NCBI RefSeq assembly: GCF_003946675.1
Contig: NZ_RHOT01000016.1
Location: 1-48,226 of the forward strand
DNA from: Lapidilactobacillus gannanensis
GTDB taxonomy: Bacteria; Bacillota; Bacilli; Lactobacillales; Lactobacillaceae
DNA length: 48,226 nucleotides
Direction of reading: 5' to 3'
The notes under the pieces were generated by a model. It saw nothing but the letters and a program-made list of their open reading frames with translations, did no database searches and was not told the DNA's origin. The translations under genes were made by a program, and so were the position numbers. Below, piece after piece: positions 7,445-14,508 of the stretch (its first letter is position 1; every line of letters begins with the position of its first letter).

Positions 7445-7758
7445 CTAACTTAATCACCGTGACCATGGTTATACTACTTTTATTTGCGGTTAGTGCCATG
7501 ATTATTGCCGGTATTTTGGCGAAAAATAAAAAACGACAACTGGCGCGCGCCTGCTTATTATTAGCAACTACGTTTACCGGTATTGGTACATTGTTAGGGA
7601 GCATACGACCAGAACAACCGGTGATTTTCATTGCGAGCTTAGTCTTAATTCTGGCCAGCCTGATTCAATTAATCCTGCAATTACGGTTAGCGCTTAAAGA
7701 AATCGGCGTTGTTGAATCAGCCTTAGTCAAGTCGGCTAAACAACTTAACCAAGAATAA
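7441..7758 (+). CDS. Small integral membrane protein (105 aa), unknown
   Basis: Three hydrophobic segments: about residues 3-27, 37-53 and 61-85. Basic KNKKRQLAR between the first two is probably a cytosolic loop, and the C-terminal tail (ALVKSAKQLNQE) is amphipathic. The ATG overlaps the GNAT stop (ATGA), which indicates translational coupling. No family recognised. A terminator follows after 5 bp, so this ends the transcription unit. Confidence 0.65.
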   Translation: MTNLITVTMVILLLFAVSAMIIAGILAKNKKRQLARACLLLATTFTGIGTLLGSIRPEQPVIFIASLVLILASLIQLILQLRLALKEIGVVESALVKSAKQLNQE

Positions 7759-7762
7759 AGAA

Positions 7763-7799
7763 ATCCCCCAGCGTCAAGTTAAGCTTGATGATGGGGGAT
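7763..7799. terminator. Bidirectional terminator between convergent genes
   Basis: ATCCCCCAGCGTCAAG (7763-7778) pairs with CTTGATGATGGGGGAT (7784-7799), with one internal mismatch pair. It is T-rich on the right and A-rich on the left, and serves the + operon and the - strand SHOCT gene. Confidence 0.8.
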
Positions 7800-7816
7800 A
7801 ATTTTGTGTAAAAAAC

Positions 7817-8332
7817 TTAAAATTCAAGCGGATCTTGCGAATCAGACCAATCATTTAGCTGGTCATCACTATTGAGCAACTTTTCTTTGTAGTGTTGATA
7901 CTCAGCAACGGTAATGGCGCGGTCGTCCAGTAATTGTTTAAATTTGTAAAGCCGTTTAATTCGTTCTGTATCAGTTAGACCGTTTGGTTCTGTAGGTGTT
8001 CCTAAAACATGATCTTGATTAATCAAAGCCACATCGGCATTAAGAATCAGCGCTTTATAATGATCATATTCTACTGTGGAAATCAAAGTCTGATCCAGCA
8101 TTTTTTTGAAAGTTTTCAGTTTAGCAATTCGCCGATCATCGGCAGTTCGTTCCGCTACGGCAGCAGCCTGTTCATCGGCTGTTTGCTTCTTCTGCTGGGC
8201 TTGATAGATTACCACCGCCACGACGATTAGCGCTACTGCCAAAATAATATACCAATATTTGATCAGCATCCCTAATACTAATAGCATCATAAAAATTCCT
8301 ACGCAACCGCCGCATCCTTTACCCTTGTCCAT
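7817..8332 (-). CDS. Membrane protein with two SHOCT-like repeats
   Basis: About 171 residues: a short Gly/Cys-rich head (MDKGKGCGGCVG), two closely spaced hydrophobic stretches (about 12-24 and 26-43), a charged helix, then two copies of a ~30-residue SHOCT-like unit. The first reads RIAKLKTFKKMLDQTLIST; the second reads RIKRLYKFKQLLDDRAITV; each is followed by EYxHYKxxxL. SHOCT units are short oligomerisation modules found at protein ends. Start: ATG 8332 with GAGG 9 nt upstream is preferred over the TTG at 8338. Function unknown; it stands alone with its own terminator. Confidence 0.75.
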   Translation of the reverse strand: MDKGKGCGGCVGIFMMLLVLGMLIKYWYIILAVALIVVAVVIYQAQQKKQTADEQAAAVAERTADDRRIAKLKTFKKMLDQTLISTVEYDHYKALILNADVALINQDHVLGTPTEPNGLTDTERIKRLYKFKQLLDDRAITVAEYQHYKEKLLNSDDQLNDWSDSQDPLEF

Positions 8333-8540
8333 TAGCAAAACCTCATTTTCTTCACGATATTAATAACTATATTATAAACTGAAAGTAATCAGCGGGCGAG
8401 TATCTTTTTACTAACATAGTGACGGTGATGCGCACCGGCTGACAGTCTCTTGTCACACTCGGTAAATTAAAAAGCCAGATAGTGATACTTATCTAGCTTA
8501 ATTAGTGCTATGATAACGATACATTAGCGGAGGTGTCGTT

Positions 8541-9068
8541 ATGTTATTACAAACAACTTATCAATCGCCATTAGGCCCAATCATCCTCTTAGCCCGCGAT
8601 GAGCAATTGGTTGGTCTCTGGTTTGCCGGTCAGAAATATCAGGGGAGTCAATATGATCTCAGCCAAATTAGCACTGCGGAAAATCAAATTTTACGACAAA
8701 GTCAGATTTGGTTGGACGCTTACTTTGCCGGTCAAAAGCCAGCAATTGATCAATTGAACTTGGCTCCTGAAGTGACGCCATTTCGCCAACGAGTTCTAGC
8801 AGTACTAACGCAAATTCCCCAGGGGCAGGTGCTAACTTACGGTGAAATCGCGAAAAAAATGAACACCGGCAATCAACAGCCAACGTCACCACGAGCAGTT
8901 GGTGGGGCAGTGGGGCACAATCCTATCTCGATTATTATTCCCTGTCATCGAGTCGTCGGTAGTGATGGTAGCTTAACTGGTTATGCTGGCGGTTTGGACC
9001 GTAAAATTGCCTTACTGGCTCACGAAGGTTTTGATCAGGAAGTGTTAAATCATGGCCGCATCAACTAA
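8541..9068 (+). CDS. ogt: Methylated-DNA--protein-cysteine methyltransferase
   Basis: 175 residues, full length. A conserved C-terminal domain carries TPFRQRVLAVLTQIPQGQVLTYGEIA and the active-site IPCHRVVGSDGSLTGYAGG, where the Cys accepts the alkyl group from O6-methylguanine. Suicide repair in the cytosol. AGCGGAGG gives a strong RBS. It overlaps adaA by 17 nt, so the two are coupled. An imperfect palindrome AGCCAGATA...TTATCTAGCT lies at about 8472-8496, upstream of a TATGAT at about 8508; it could be an operator, possibly for the downstream AdaA. The family call is secure. Confidence 0.95.
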   Translation: MLLQTTYQSPLGPIILLARDEQLVGLWFAGQKYQGSQYDLSQISTAENQILRQSQIWLDAYFAGQKPAIDQLNLAPEVTPFRQRVLAVLTQIPQGQVLTYGEIAKKMNTGNQQPTSPRAVGGAVGHNPISIIIPCHRVVGSDGSLTGYAGGLDRKIALLAHEGFDQEVLNHGRIN

Positions 9069-9636
9069 TAAGTTTATTGCGCCGACGGACCAACAATGGC
9101 AAGCAATTGTTGCCAATGACCATCAGGCCGATGATCAGTTTTGGTATGGGGTGACGAGTACCCAGATTTTTTGTCGGCCATCCTGTGCCTCGCGTTTACC
9201 TAAGCGGGAACATATTTGTATTTTTGCTAATCCTGATATGGCGTTGGCGGCAGGGTTCCGACCATGCAAACGGTGTCGACCAACTGCTGAATTAGTTTCT
9301 AATCAAACCTGGGTTTTAGAAATCGAGCAGGTTCTGCAGCAGCAATACGCCGAAAAGTTGGATTTGAATGAATTAGCTAAGCAAGTTCATGGTTCTGAAT
9401 CATATTTACGCCACGTCTATCAACAATTGACTGGTCAAACGCCACAACAAAGATTAACCCAAATTCGAATTGAACAAGCGCAATTATTATTGACGACCAC
9501 CACGGCAAGCATTGCCATGATCGGTCGCCAAGTCGGCTGGGCTAATCCAGCTTACTTTATTAAGATCTTCCGCCAACAAGTTGGGATGACGCCACGTCAA
9601 TATCGGCAACAATTTCATAAATCCAGTCGAATTTAG
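9052..9636 (+). CDS. adaA: AdaA-type methylphosphotriester-DNA methyltransferase / AraC-family activator
   Basis: 194 residues. The N-terminal Ada zinc domain has its four cysteines C41, C45 (FCRPSCASR) and C72, C75 (PCKRC); C41 is the expected methyl acceptor. The C-terminal AraC-type double helix-turn-helix spans about 96-190 (LDLNELAKQVHGSESYLRHVYQQ, IAMIGRQVGWANPAYFIKIF). On methyl transfer from phosphotriesters it becomes an activator of the adaptive response. The overlap with ogt fits the Bacillus adaA/ogt logic. It likely activates its own operon and perhaps the downstream alkylation-repair genes; that reach is inference. Confidence 0.93.
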   Translation: MAASTNKFIAPTDQQWQAIVANDHQADDQFWYGVTSTQIFCRPSCASRLPKREHICIFANPDMALAAGFRPCKRCRPTAELVSNQTWVLEIEQVLQQQYAEKLDLNELAKQVHGSESYLRHVYQQLTGQTPQQRLTQIRIEQAQLLLTTTTASIAMIGRQVGWANPAYFIKIFRQQVGMTPRQYRQQFHKSSRI

Positions 9637-9680
9637 CATAGTCTTGCCAGCAATTCAAGCTAGTAGATTGGTATCGATGA

Positions 9681-9860
9681 TTAAACAGAATTGGTTCTGA
9701 CGCCATTACGGGCTTGCTGGTTGTGGAACGCTGCCGACACTGATTGGAGCCTTTCTGACGAAAGTCTCCAATACAGGTCTTCTCGTAAGTGCTAAAGCAC
9801 CAACGAGAATTTGGCGGCTGACAACCACGCCCTCCATTCCGTCCGCGAATTAGGGAGCGG
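9681..9860 (+). repeat. Structured intergenic repeat, subtype I, copy R2
   Basis: A compact copy: left block AAACAGAATTGGTTCTGACG with CGGGCTTGCTGGTTGTGGAA; central hairpin GTGC-TAAA-GCAC; right block TTGGCGGCTGACAACCACG then CCTCCATTCCGTCCG. Outer arms GGTTGT and ACAACC pair, where R1 has CTTGTCGT and ACGACAAG, so both sides change together. It lies between adaA and the convergent VOC gene. Confidence 0.75.
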
Positions 9861-9887
9861 CTTAATTCAAGGTTGAAGTACACTGTA

Positions 9888-10244
9888 TTAGGCTTTAGCC
9901 ATCACAAAATAATTGCCTTCAGGATCGTGAAAATTAAAAGTAGCGGTGCCATTATTATCAGTGATTTCGCCGGCAGTACTAATTATTTTGTGCATTTGTT
10001 CAAAACGATTGCTGTAGAACATGAGCGAAGGCGTCGTTGTTGGTACTTCTGGGGAATATTTTTGGGCAAATTCTTTCGGGAACAGTACCAATTCAAATTC
10101 GTCAGAAATTTTGATGACTTGACCATGATAGCCTGCTGGTAAGGCCATCGTTTCGACAATCGTCGTTTGTAGCTCTTCGGTCCAAAAAGTGGCCATTTGA
10201 TCCACATCATGCACGTACAACATCACTCTTGATTTACTAATCAA
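9888..10244 (-). CDS. VOC (glyoxalase/bleomycin-resistance) family protein
   Basis: About 118 residues with the paired beta-alpha-beta-beta-beta VOC layout: RVMLYVHDVDQMATFWTEEL at the N-terminus, ELVLFP midway, SLMFYSNRFEQMHKII in the second half and the ending FNFHDPEGNYFVMA. The acidic and His ligands expected of VOC metalloenzymes are only partly visible. I place the start at TTG 10244, 8 nt after AAAGAGG. The ATG at 10262 itself overlaps that RBS. The substrate is unknown. It lies beside DNA-repair genes but on the opposite strand. Confidence 0.8.
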   Translation of the reverse strand: MISKSRVMLYVHDVDQMATFWTEELQTTIVETMALPAGYHGQVIKISDEFELVLFPKEFAQKYSPEVPTTTPSLMFYSNRFEQMHKIISTAGEITDNNGTATFNFHDPEGNYFVMAKA

Positions 10245-10372
10245 TTTTAAAACCTCTTTCATTCGTTATTTATCAAAAGCATAGCGCCAGCTCGTAAATT
10301 TTGCAATTTCTAACCGCTACTTAAGTTTTTGTTTGGTATGATTGAGGGTGTCATTAGAAAGAAGTTTAAATA

Positions 10373-11035
10373 ATGCAATTAACGGATATTTTTCAGAATC
10401 GTCAAGTCGTTCTTGAAAGTTTACCAGCTTTTGGCTTTCAAAAACGTGACCAAGCTTACCTTTATCGCACCATGATTATGGCTGGTCAATTCGAGTTCAC
10501 GGTGATTATTTCTCAAAAAGGTCAGGTGAGCACGACTGTAATTGACCAAGAAACGAAACTGCCTTATGTCTTGCATACGGCGGCCCAGCCTGGTGCCTAT
10601 GCTCAGAAGGTCTTGAATGCTTGTCAGGAAGTTTTAGCAACAATTAATCAGCAATGTTTTGTGGCGGATGTTTTCCATAGTAAACAAGCCCAAGCAGTGT
10701 TGACTTTGCTAAAAGAGCAACATCAGGATCAGCCTGAATTTCTCTGGAAGAAGTTTCCCAATAATGCCATTTTCCGCCGCCAAGATACCCACAAATGGTA
10801 TGCGGCAATTTTAGTGATTTCGGCCGATAAACTCGGTCGTGATAGTCAAGAAATAATTGAGATTCTCGATTTTCGGGTGGCTACCAATAAGTTAGCAACA
10901 GTCATTGAGCAACCTAATTATTATCCTGGCTATCATATGAACAAACAGCATTGGGCAACGATTTGTTTGGATGGCAGTGTTCCTTTAGCAGAGATAAAAC
11001 AGCGTCTGGCTGACAGTTATTTATTAGCAAAATAA
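10373..11035 (+). CDS. MmcQ/YjbR family protein
   Basis: 220 residues. The C-terminal half has the YjbR signature: FPNNAIFRRQDTHKWYAAIL, then NYYPGYHMNKQHWATICLDG and a final LADSYLLAK. The fold is like that of a DNA-binding cyclic module. The N-terminal ~100 residues are an extension also seen in longer members. The biochemical role is undefined. The start has only a weak RBS (AGAAAGAAG). The alkC-like pseudogene follows 22 bp later, so they were likely one unit within an alkylation-repair neighbourhood. Confidence 0.8.
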   Translation: MQLTDIFQNRQVVLESLPAFGFQKRDQAYLYRTMIMAGQFEFTVIISQKGQVSTTVIDQETKLPYVLHTAAQPGAYAQKVLNACQEVLATINQQCFVADVFHSKQAQAVLTLLKEQHQDQPEFLWKKFPNNAIFRRQDTHKWYAAILVISADKLGRDSQEIIEILDFRVATNKLATVIEQPNYYPGYHMNKQHWATICLDGSVPLAEIKQRLADSYLLAK

Positions 11036-11057
11036 TTTTAAGTAATAGGAGTTATTT

Positions 11058-12152
11058 ATGACCACACTTTTAAAAGATTTGTATTCACCTGACTATTTGA
11101 ACGAGCTGGCCCAAGCAATTACGGCAGTTTATCCGACTTTCGAGCAGCAACAATTTTTAGATGATTGCTTGATAGCAACTTGGCCTGATTTGAAATTAAT
11201 GGAACGAAGTGATCAAATCACTACTGGCTTGCACCAGCAGCTGCCAGCAGATTTCACTCAGGCGGCGACGATTTTATGACAAATTGGCCCGCAATTTCGG
11301 GGATTCGCGGCAATTTGCTTGCCTAATTATGTGGCCACTTATGGTCTAGATGATTGGGAAACATCAATGGCCACTTTAGCATTGCTGACCCAGTATTCCA
11401 GTGCTGAATTTGCAATTCGGCCCTTTTTAGTTAAGTATCCAGAAGCAACCATTGCCCAGATGTTGACTTGGTCGCGAAGTGAACAGGTTGATTTGCGGCG
11501 TTTAGCCAGTTAGGGAATGCGACCACGACTCCCTTGGGGCATTCGCTTGCAACAATTTGTGGCCGATCCACAGCCGGTCATGCCGATCCTCGCGCAATTA
11601 TTTAATGACCATGAAGTTTATGTCCAGAAAAGTGTCGCTAACAACTTAAATGATATTAGTAAAGATCATTCGCAATTAGTGATTGACTTTTGTCAGCAAC
11701 ATTGGCACGAAAGCAAAACTGGTGATTGGGTGATCCAAAGAGGATTACGGACGCTGTTTAAGCAGGGTCAAACAGCAGTGTTACAACTATTAGGTTACCA
11801 GCCAGCTGCAGCCACCCAATTGACCACGGCTAAATTAACGGTGTTACAAGCAGCGGCCCAATTAGAAACGGTCAGTGAATTAAGTTACCGATTGCAAGCA
11901 ACGGACATTAAAAAAGCATTGCCGCTTTATTTAGGGTATCGCGTGCATTATGTCCGACAAAATGGTCAAACTTCCGCCAAGGATTTCTTTATTAAACGGA
12001 TTAATTTGAAACCAGGCCAGCCTTTTGAAGGTCAATTTAAGATCAAATGGCAACAATTAACCACAAGAAAACTGTATGCTGGGAAGCATTTAGTGGCGTT
12101 GTTAGTGAACACAGAACCAGTGGCTGACCAAATAATTGATTTGGAGTTGTAA
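11058..12152 (+). pseudogene. AlkC-like DNA alkylation repair (HEAT-repeat glycosylase) gene with two in-frame stops
   Basis: A single frame of about 365 codons is broken by TGA at 11277-11279 and TAG at 11511-11513; the three parts are exactly in register. The family pattern is clear: DDWETSMATLALLTQYSSAEFAIRPF, then LASxGMRPRLPWGIRL, then the HEAT segment YVQKSVANNLNDISKDH, and a C-terminal beta domain (HYVRQNGQTSAKDFF). AlkC/AlkD proteins excise 3-methyladenine. The second stop replaces the usually conserved Glu of 'ASEGxRPRLPW' (GAG to TAG). The first probably was CGA or CAA. ATG 11319 could restart translation, but no RBS supports it. Two stops argue for real decay and not a read error. 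Confidence 0.85.
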
Positions 12153-12209
12153 CCAACATTAAAATACCCAAAATGTGCAACGGAAGATAACAATAACCTA
12201 TTAAGTTGG

Positions 12210-12239
12210 TTGATATTGCTCATTAAGTTACGATATAAT
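12210..12239 (+). promoter_or_regulatory. Sigma-A-type promoter for the DUF6978/DUF1828 pair
   Basis: TTGATA (12210-12215), 18-bp spacer, TATAAT (12234-12239). The coding start lies 47 nt downstream, preceded by GAGAGGGA as RBS. Confidence 0.6.
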
Positions 12240-12286
12240 GTTGTTAGAATCTGATAACTTATATTGGTAAGTGAGAGGGATTTGAA

Positions 12287-12772
12287 ATGGACTTATCATT
12301 AACTAATGAACAGGCGAACAACTTAATTAAATTACTTGAAAAAACAATTACTTCTGTCACAAGAACATTGGTTGATGGAGATCATGGCCAGATTAAGATT
12401 GGAGAAATCTCAGAGACAACGTCCCACCAATTTATCTTGTATTATTTTTATGCTTTGGATAATATTCATTTAAATTTTACAGATTTTGAAACCAAACTGA
12501 CATTGGTGCGAATTAACTTAGACAGTAAATTTCATAAAAATGCTAATCGTGAATACGTTAGGGGAAATCGTGTTGAAATTTATGATGTGGCAGAATTTCA
12601 ACTAAAAGACGATGGCCATACCTATTATCGTGCGTATAAATTGCCTTATGATGGGATTGCTGATACTGAAGATTTCATTGTAGCATTGCAGGAATTATTT
12701 AAGTATACTAATCTTATCAATCATGATTCTATTTCATTGAGAATTGATACTAGTTTGAAATTTATGGATTAA
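12287..12772 (+). CDS. DUF6978-like hypothetical protein
   Basis: 161 residues, mixed alpha/beta, no membrane segment. N-terminal LTNEQANNLIKLLEKTI is a helix; the middle has strands with HLNFTDFETKLTLVRINLD and a basic NREYVRGNRVEIY. It looks like the small partner commonly annotated DUF6978 beside DUF1828 proteins, but I recall this association rather than derive it. Its own sigma-A promoter lies upstream. The DUF1828 gene follows 25 bp later behind GGGAG. The base composition is more AT-rich than the neighbouring core genes, in keeping with an acquired cassette next to a tRNA gene. Confidence 0.55.
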   Translation: MDLSLTNEQANNLIKLLEKTITSVTRTLVDGDHGQIKIGEISETTSHQFILYYFYALDNIHLNFTDFETKLTLVRINLDSKFHKNANREYVRGNRVEIYDVAEFQLKDDGHTYYRAYKLPYDGIADTEDFIVALQELFKYTNLINHDSISLRIDTSLKFMD

Positions 12773-12797
12773 GTTATTAGATGGGAGTTGAGAAAGA

Positions 12798-13604
12798 ATG
12801 CCTGAATTAGGTTCGGAATTTGATGTGGCTACTGAATGGCTCAATTTAATTAAGAATGAATCAAATTTTATACCAGTTTCTGGAGACAGTATTCGCTTTA
12901 ACTCACCATTCACTGATCCTTTTGATGACCAAATTTCACTCCTGATTCAAGAACAGTCAGCTGGCAAATACTTGATAACGGATCAAGGCTATACAACTTG
13001 GAATCTCGAAGTGCGCAATGTACCCGTTTTGCAAGAGAAGTCAACACGGCGGAAAATTTTGGCGTCTATTTTAGCTCGTGATAACATTCAGCTTGGCAAT
13101 AGTGGCCAGATCTTTAAAGAAGTTGGTCGGCAAGAAATCGCACAAACAATTAATGATGTACTTGATGCGGTGATGAAAATTTCTGATTTAGCGTTTAGTA
13201 GTCGGCAAAATACGCGTAGCGATTTTCGTGATGATGTTTTTAATTTTTTAAGAGCCAATGCGGCTAATTATAGCTTCGATACAGGTTTTAATGTTACTGG
13301 AAAAACAAAATTAATTTATGATTTGGACTTTGTTTTTCACCGTTCGTTAAGAGAATCCCAATGGACAAAGTTATACACGCAGTTATCTCGGCAAATTGTT
13401 GAAATGTCATTAGGTATTTGGGCGGATACAGAAAGTTATCGGACTACGGAATATCTGGGGAATAGAATATCTTTCAATATTTTAGTGCCAACCGTTAGCG
13501 AGAAACAGTTAGAATTAGTGGATAATTTGAAACAACACGATATTCAAGTTGTTGCTTCCGACGATCGCAGTAAATTTGAACAACAGTTTTTGATTGCAGG
13601 TTGA
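12798..13604 (+). CDS. DUF1828 / DUF1829 domain protein
   Basis: 268 residues. The N-terminal DUF1828-like part (about 20-115) has IRFNSPFTDPFDDQISLLIQ, YLITDQGYTTWNLE and the helix RRKILASILARDNIQL. The C-terminal DUF1829-like part (about 140-265) includes FLRANAANYSFDTGFNVTG and YLGNRISFNILVP. The beta-rich opening with an acidic FDDQISLL pattern recalls nuclease-fold proteins, but no proven catalytic site is visible. Such genes occur scattered in mobile and defence-rich regions; a role in phage or plasmid conflict is inference only. It pairs with the DUF6978-like gene and ends 130 bp before tRNA-Ser. Confidence 0.7.
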   Translation: MPELGSEFDVATEWLNLIKNESNFIPVSGDSIRFNSPFTDPFDDQISLLIQEQSAGKYLITDQGYTTWNLEVRNVPVLQEKSTRRKILASILARDNIQLGNSGQIFKEVGRQEIAQTINDVLDAVMKISDLAFSSRQNTRSDFRDDVFNFLRANAANYSFDTGFNVTGKTKLIYDLDFVFHRSLRESQWTKLYTQLSRQIVEMSLGIWADTESYRTTEYLGNRISFNILVPTVSEKQLELVDNLKQHDIQVVASDDRSKFEQQFLIAG

Positions 13605-13691
13605 AATCCAGCGCCACTCAATGGGAAACTACTCAACATTTAAAACAATGTTTAATTTGCTGAGAAGCTGAATTTTCACGTTAAGCAACCC

Positions 13692-13719
13692 TTGTCTAAC
13701 AGTCCAGATGTGCTATACT
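13692..13719 (+). promoter_or_regulatory. Promoter of tRNA-Ser
   Basis: TTGTCT (13692-13697), 16-bp spacer, TATACT (13714-13719). The mature tRNA begins 15 nt later. Confidence 0.65.
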
Positions 13720-13734
13720 ATTTAAGTACCATTT

Positions 13735-13822
13735 GGAGAGTTGGCAGAGTGGTAATGCACCGGACTCGAAATCCGGCGAACCGGCTAATACCGGCGCGCA
13801 GGTTCAAATCCTGTACTCTCCT
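13735..13822 (+). tRNA. tRNA-Ser (anticodon CGA)
   Basis: A class II tRNA. The acceptor stem is GGAGAGT / ACTCTCC (13735-13741 / 13815-13821). The anticodon stem CCGGA/TCCGG has loop CTCGAAA and anticodon CGA at 13767-13769. A long variable arm has a CCGG/CCGG stem, and the T-arm is CAGG-TTCAAAT-CCTG. CCA is not encoded. The base at the discriminator position is T, where Ser tRNAs more often have G. It reads UCG codons. The gene is solitary, with its own promoter and terminator. Confidence 0.95.
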
Positions 13823-13846
13823 TAATTTAATGATGCTGGTTAAAGA

Positions 13847-13880
13847 CCGCAAATGCTAATTTAATAGCGTTTGCGGCTTT
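13847..13880 (+). terminator. Terminator of tRNA-Ser
   Basis: CCGCAAATGCTA (13847-13858) pairs with TAGCGTTTGCGG (13865-13876), loop ATTTAA, followed by CTTTTG. It lies 24 nt after the tRNA end. Confidence 0.85.
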
Positions 13881-14305
13881 TGTTTGCGTTACTTTTTTGG
13901 CTACTTTTTTAAATAATGTGGCCCAACAATGTAAGCAAAGATGCCCAATGCTAGCTTGACTGCCTGGTAGTGTCTCGGTTAACCTGAACTCAGGTAAGTG
14001 TTTTGATTTCACAAAAAAGTGGGCTAAACGATGAAAATTAAATTAATGCTTCTTTTTACAAATCTAACTTTTTTTTGGTGTGAACTAGTGATTGTTGCTG
14101 AACCTTAAAATGATTTTTACCAGCACGGTACTAGTTAAATTTGGGTTACTATTGTCATTAATTGTCTTATCGCTAGGAATGATTGGTGAAGTTTCCGTAT
14201 AAGAAACACCTAAATAAGGGTTAATCAGCTGTCAATGTTAGTTTCAGCTTAGCTTAAATCAATAACGGGTATCAGTTATTATTTGAAGAAAGTCACGTTT
14301 CAATT
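13881..14305. other. Gene-free stretch with possible mini-ORFs
   Basis: About 425 bases without a convincing gene. Two short + strand frames encode hydrophobic peptides: 14031-14108 (25 residues, MKIKLMLLFTNLTFFWC...) and 14110-14202 (30 residues, MIFTSTVLVKFGLLLSLIV...). They are in different frames and neither has a clear RBS. They might be debris of a small membrane protein gene. Nothing else was recognised. Confidence 0.35.
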
Positions 14306-14336
14306 CAGATCTCATTATTTTGAGATCTGTTTTTTT
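14306..14336 (+). terminator. Rho-independent terminator
   Basis: CAGATCTCA (14306-14314) pairs with TGAGATCTG (14321-14329), followed by seven T. No gene directly upstream is convincing, so it may close the putative mini-ORF transcript or isolate the EamA gene. Confidence 0.8.
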
Positions 14337-14419
14337 ATTTAACCCCTTTAATTTTTCATTGAAAATGCTAGACTTATTTCTAGTTTAGTTTTTTATCAAT
14401 AGCTAGGAGGCAGGGCGAA

Positions 14420-14473
14420 ATGATGTTGGCACCATTATTCGAATGCGATGTACCTGAGTCTAATTTAATTTAA
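14420..14473 (+). CDS. 17-codon leader ORF upstream of EamA transporter
   Basis: AGGAGG (14405-14410) lies 9 nt before ATG 14420 and the frame reads MMLAPLFECDVPESNLI then TAA 14471-14473. The RBS is as strong as any in the window. The last codons form the left arm of a 12-bp hairpin whose right arm ends directly before the RBS of the transporter gene. This is the layout of translational-attenuation leaders of drug-resistance genes. A possible promoter is TTGAAA (14359) N16 TAGTTT (14381). Whether the peptide matters, or only its translation, cannot be seen. The AT-rich palindrome might alternatively be an operator. Confidence 0.5.
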   Translation: MMLAPLFECDVPESNLI

Positions 14474-14501
14474 GTAGCGGCAAAAATTAAATTAGTGGAG
14501 G
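14460..14501 (+). promoter_or_regulatory. Hairpin between leader ORF and EamA RBS (possible attenuator or operator)
   Basis: CTAATTTAATTT (14460-14471) is perfectly complementary to AAATTAAATTAG (14484-14495), loop of 12 nt. The RBS TGGAGGT follows at once (14496-14502). The leader stop codon lies at the loop edge of the left arm. A ribosome stalled in the leader would change pairing next to the transporter RBS. Confidence 0.5.
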
Positions 14502-14508
14502 TACGATT

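Noticed and set aside
9873..10142. 89-codon + strand frame opposite the VOC gene
   Set aside because: Shadow of the VOC gene on the other strand; the - strand product has clear family motifs.
13827..14012. 61-codon - strand frame after tRNA-Ser
   Set aside because: Overlaps the tRNA terminator; no RBS, no family resemblance.
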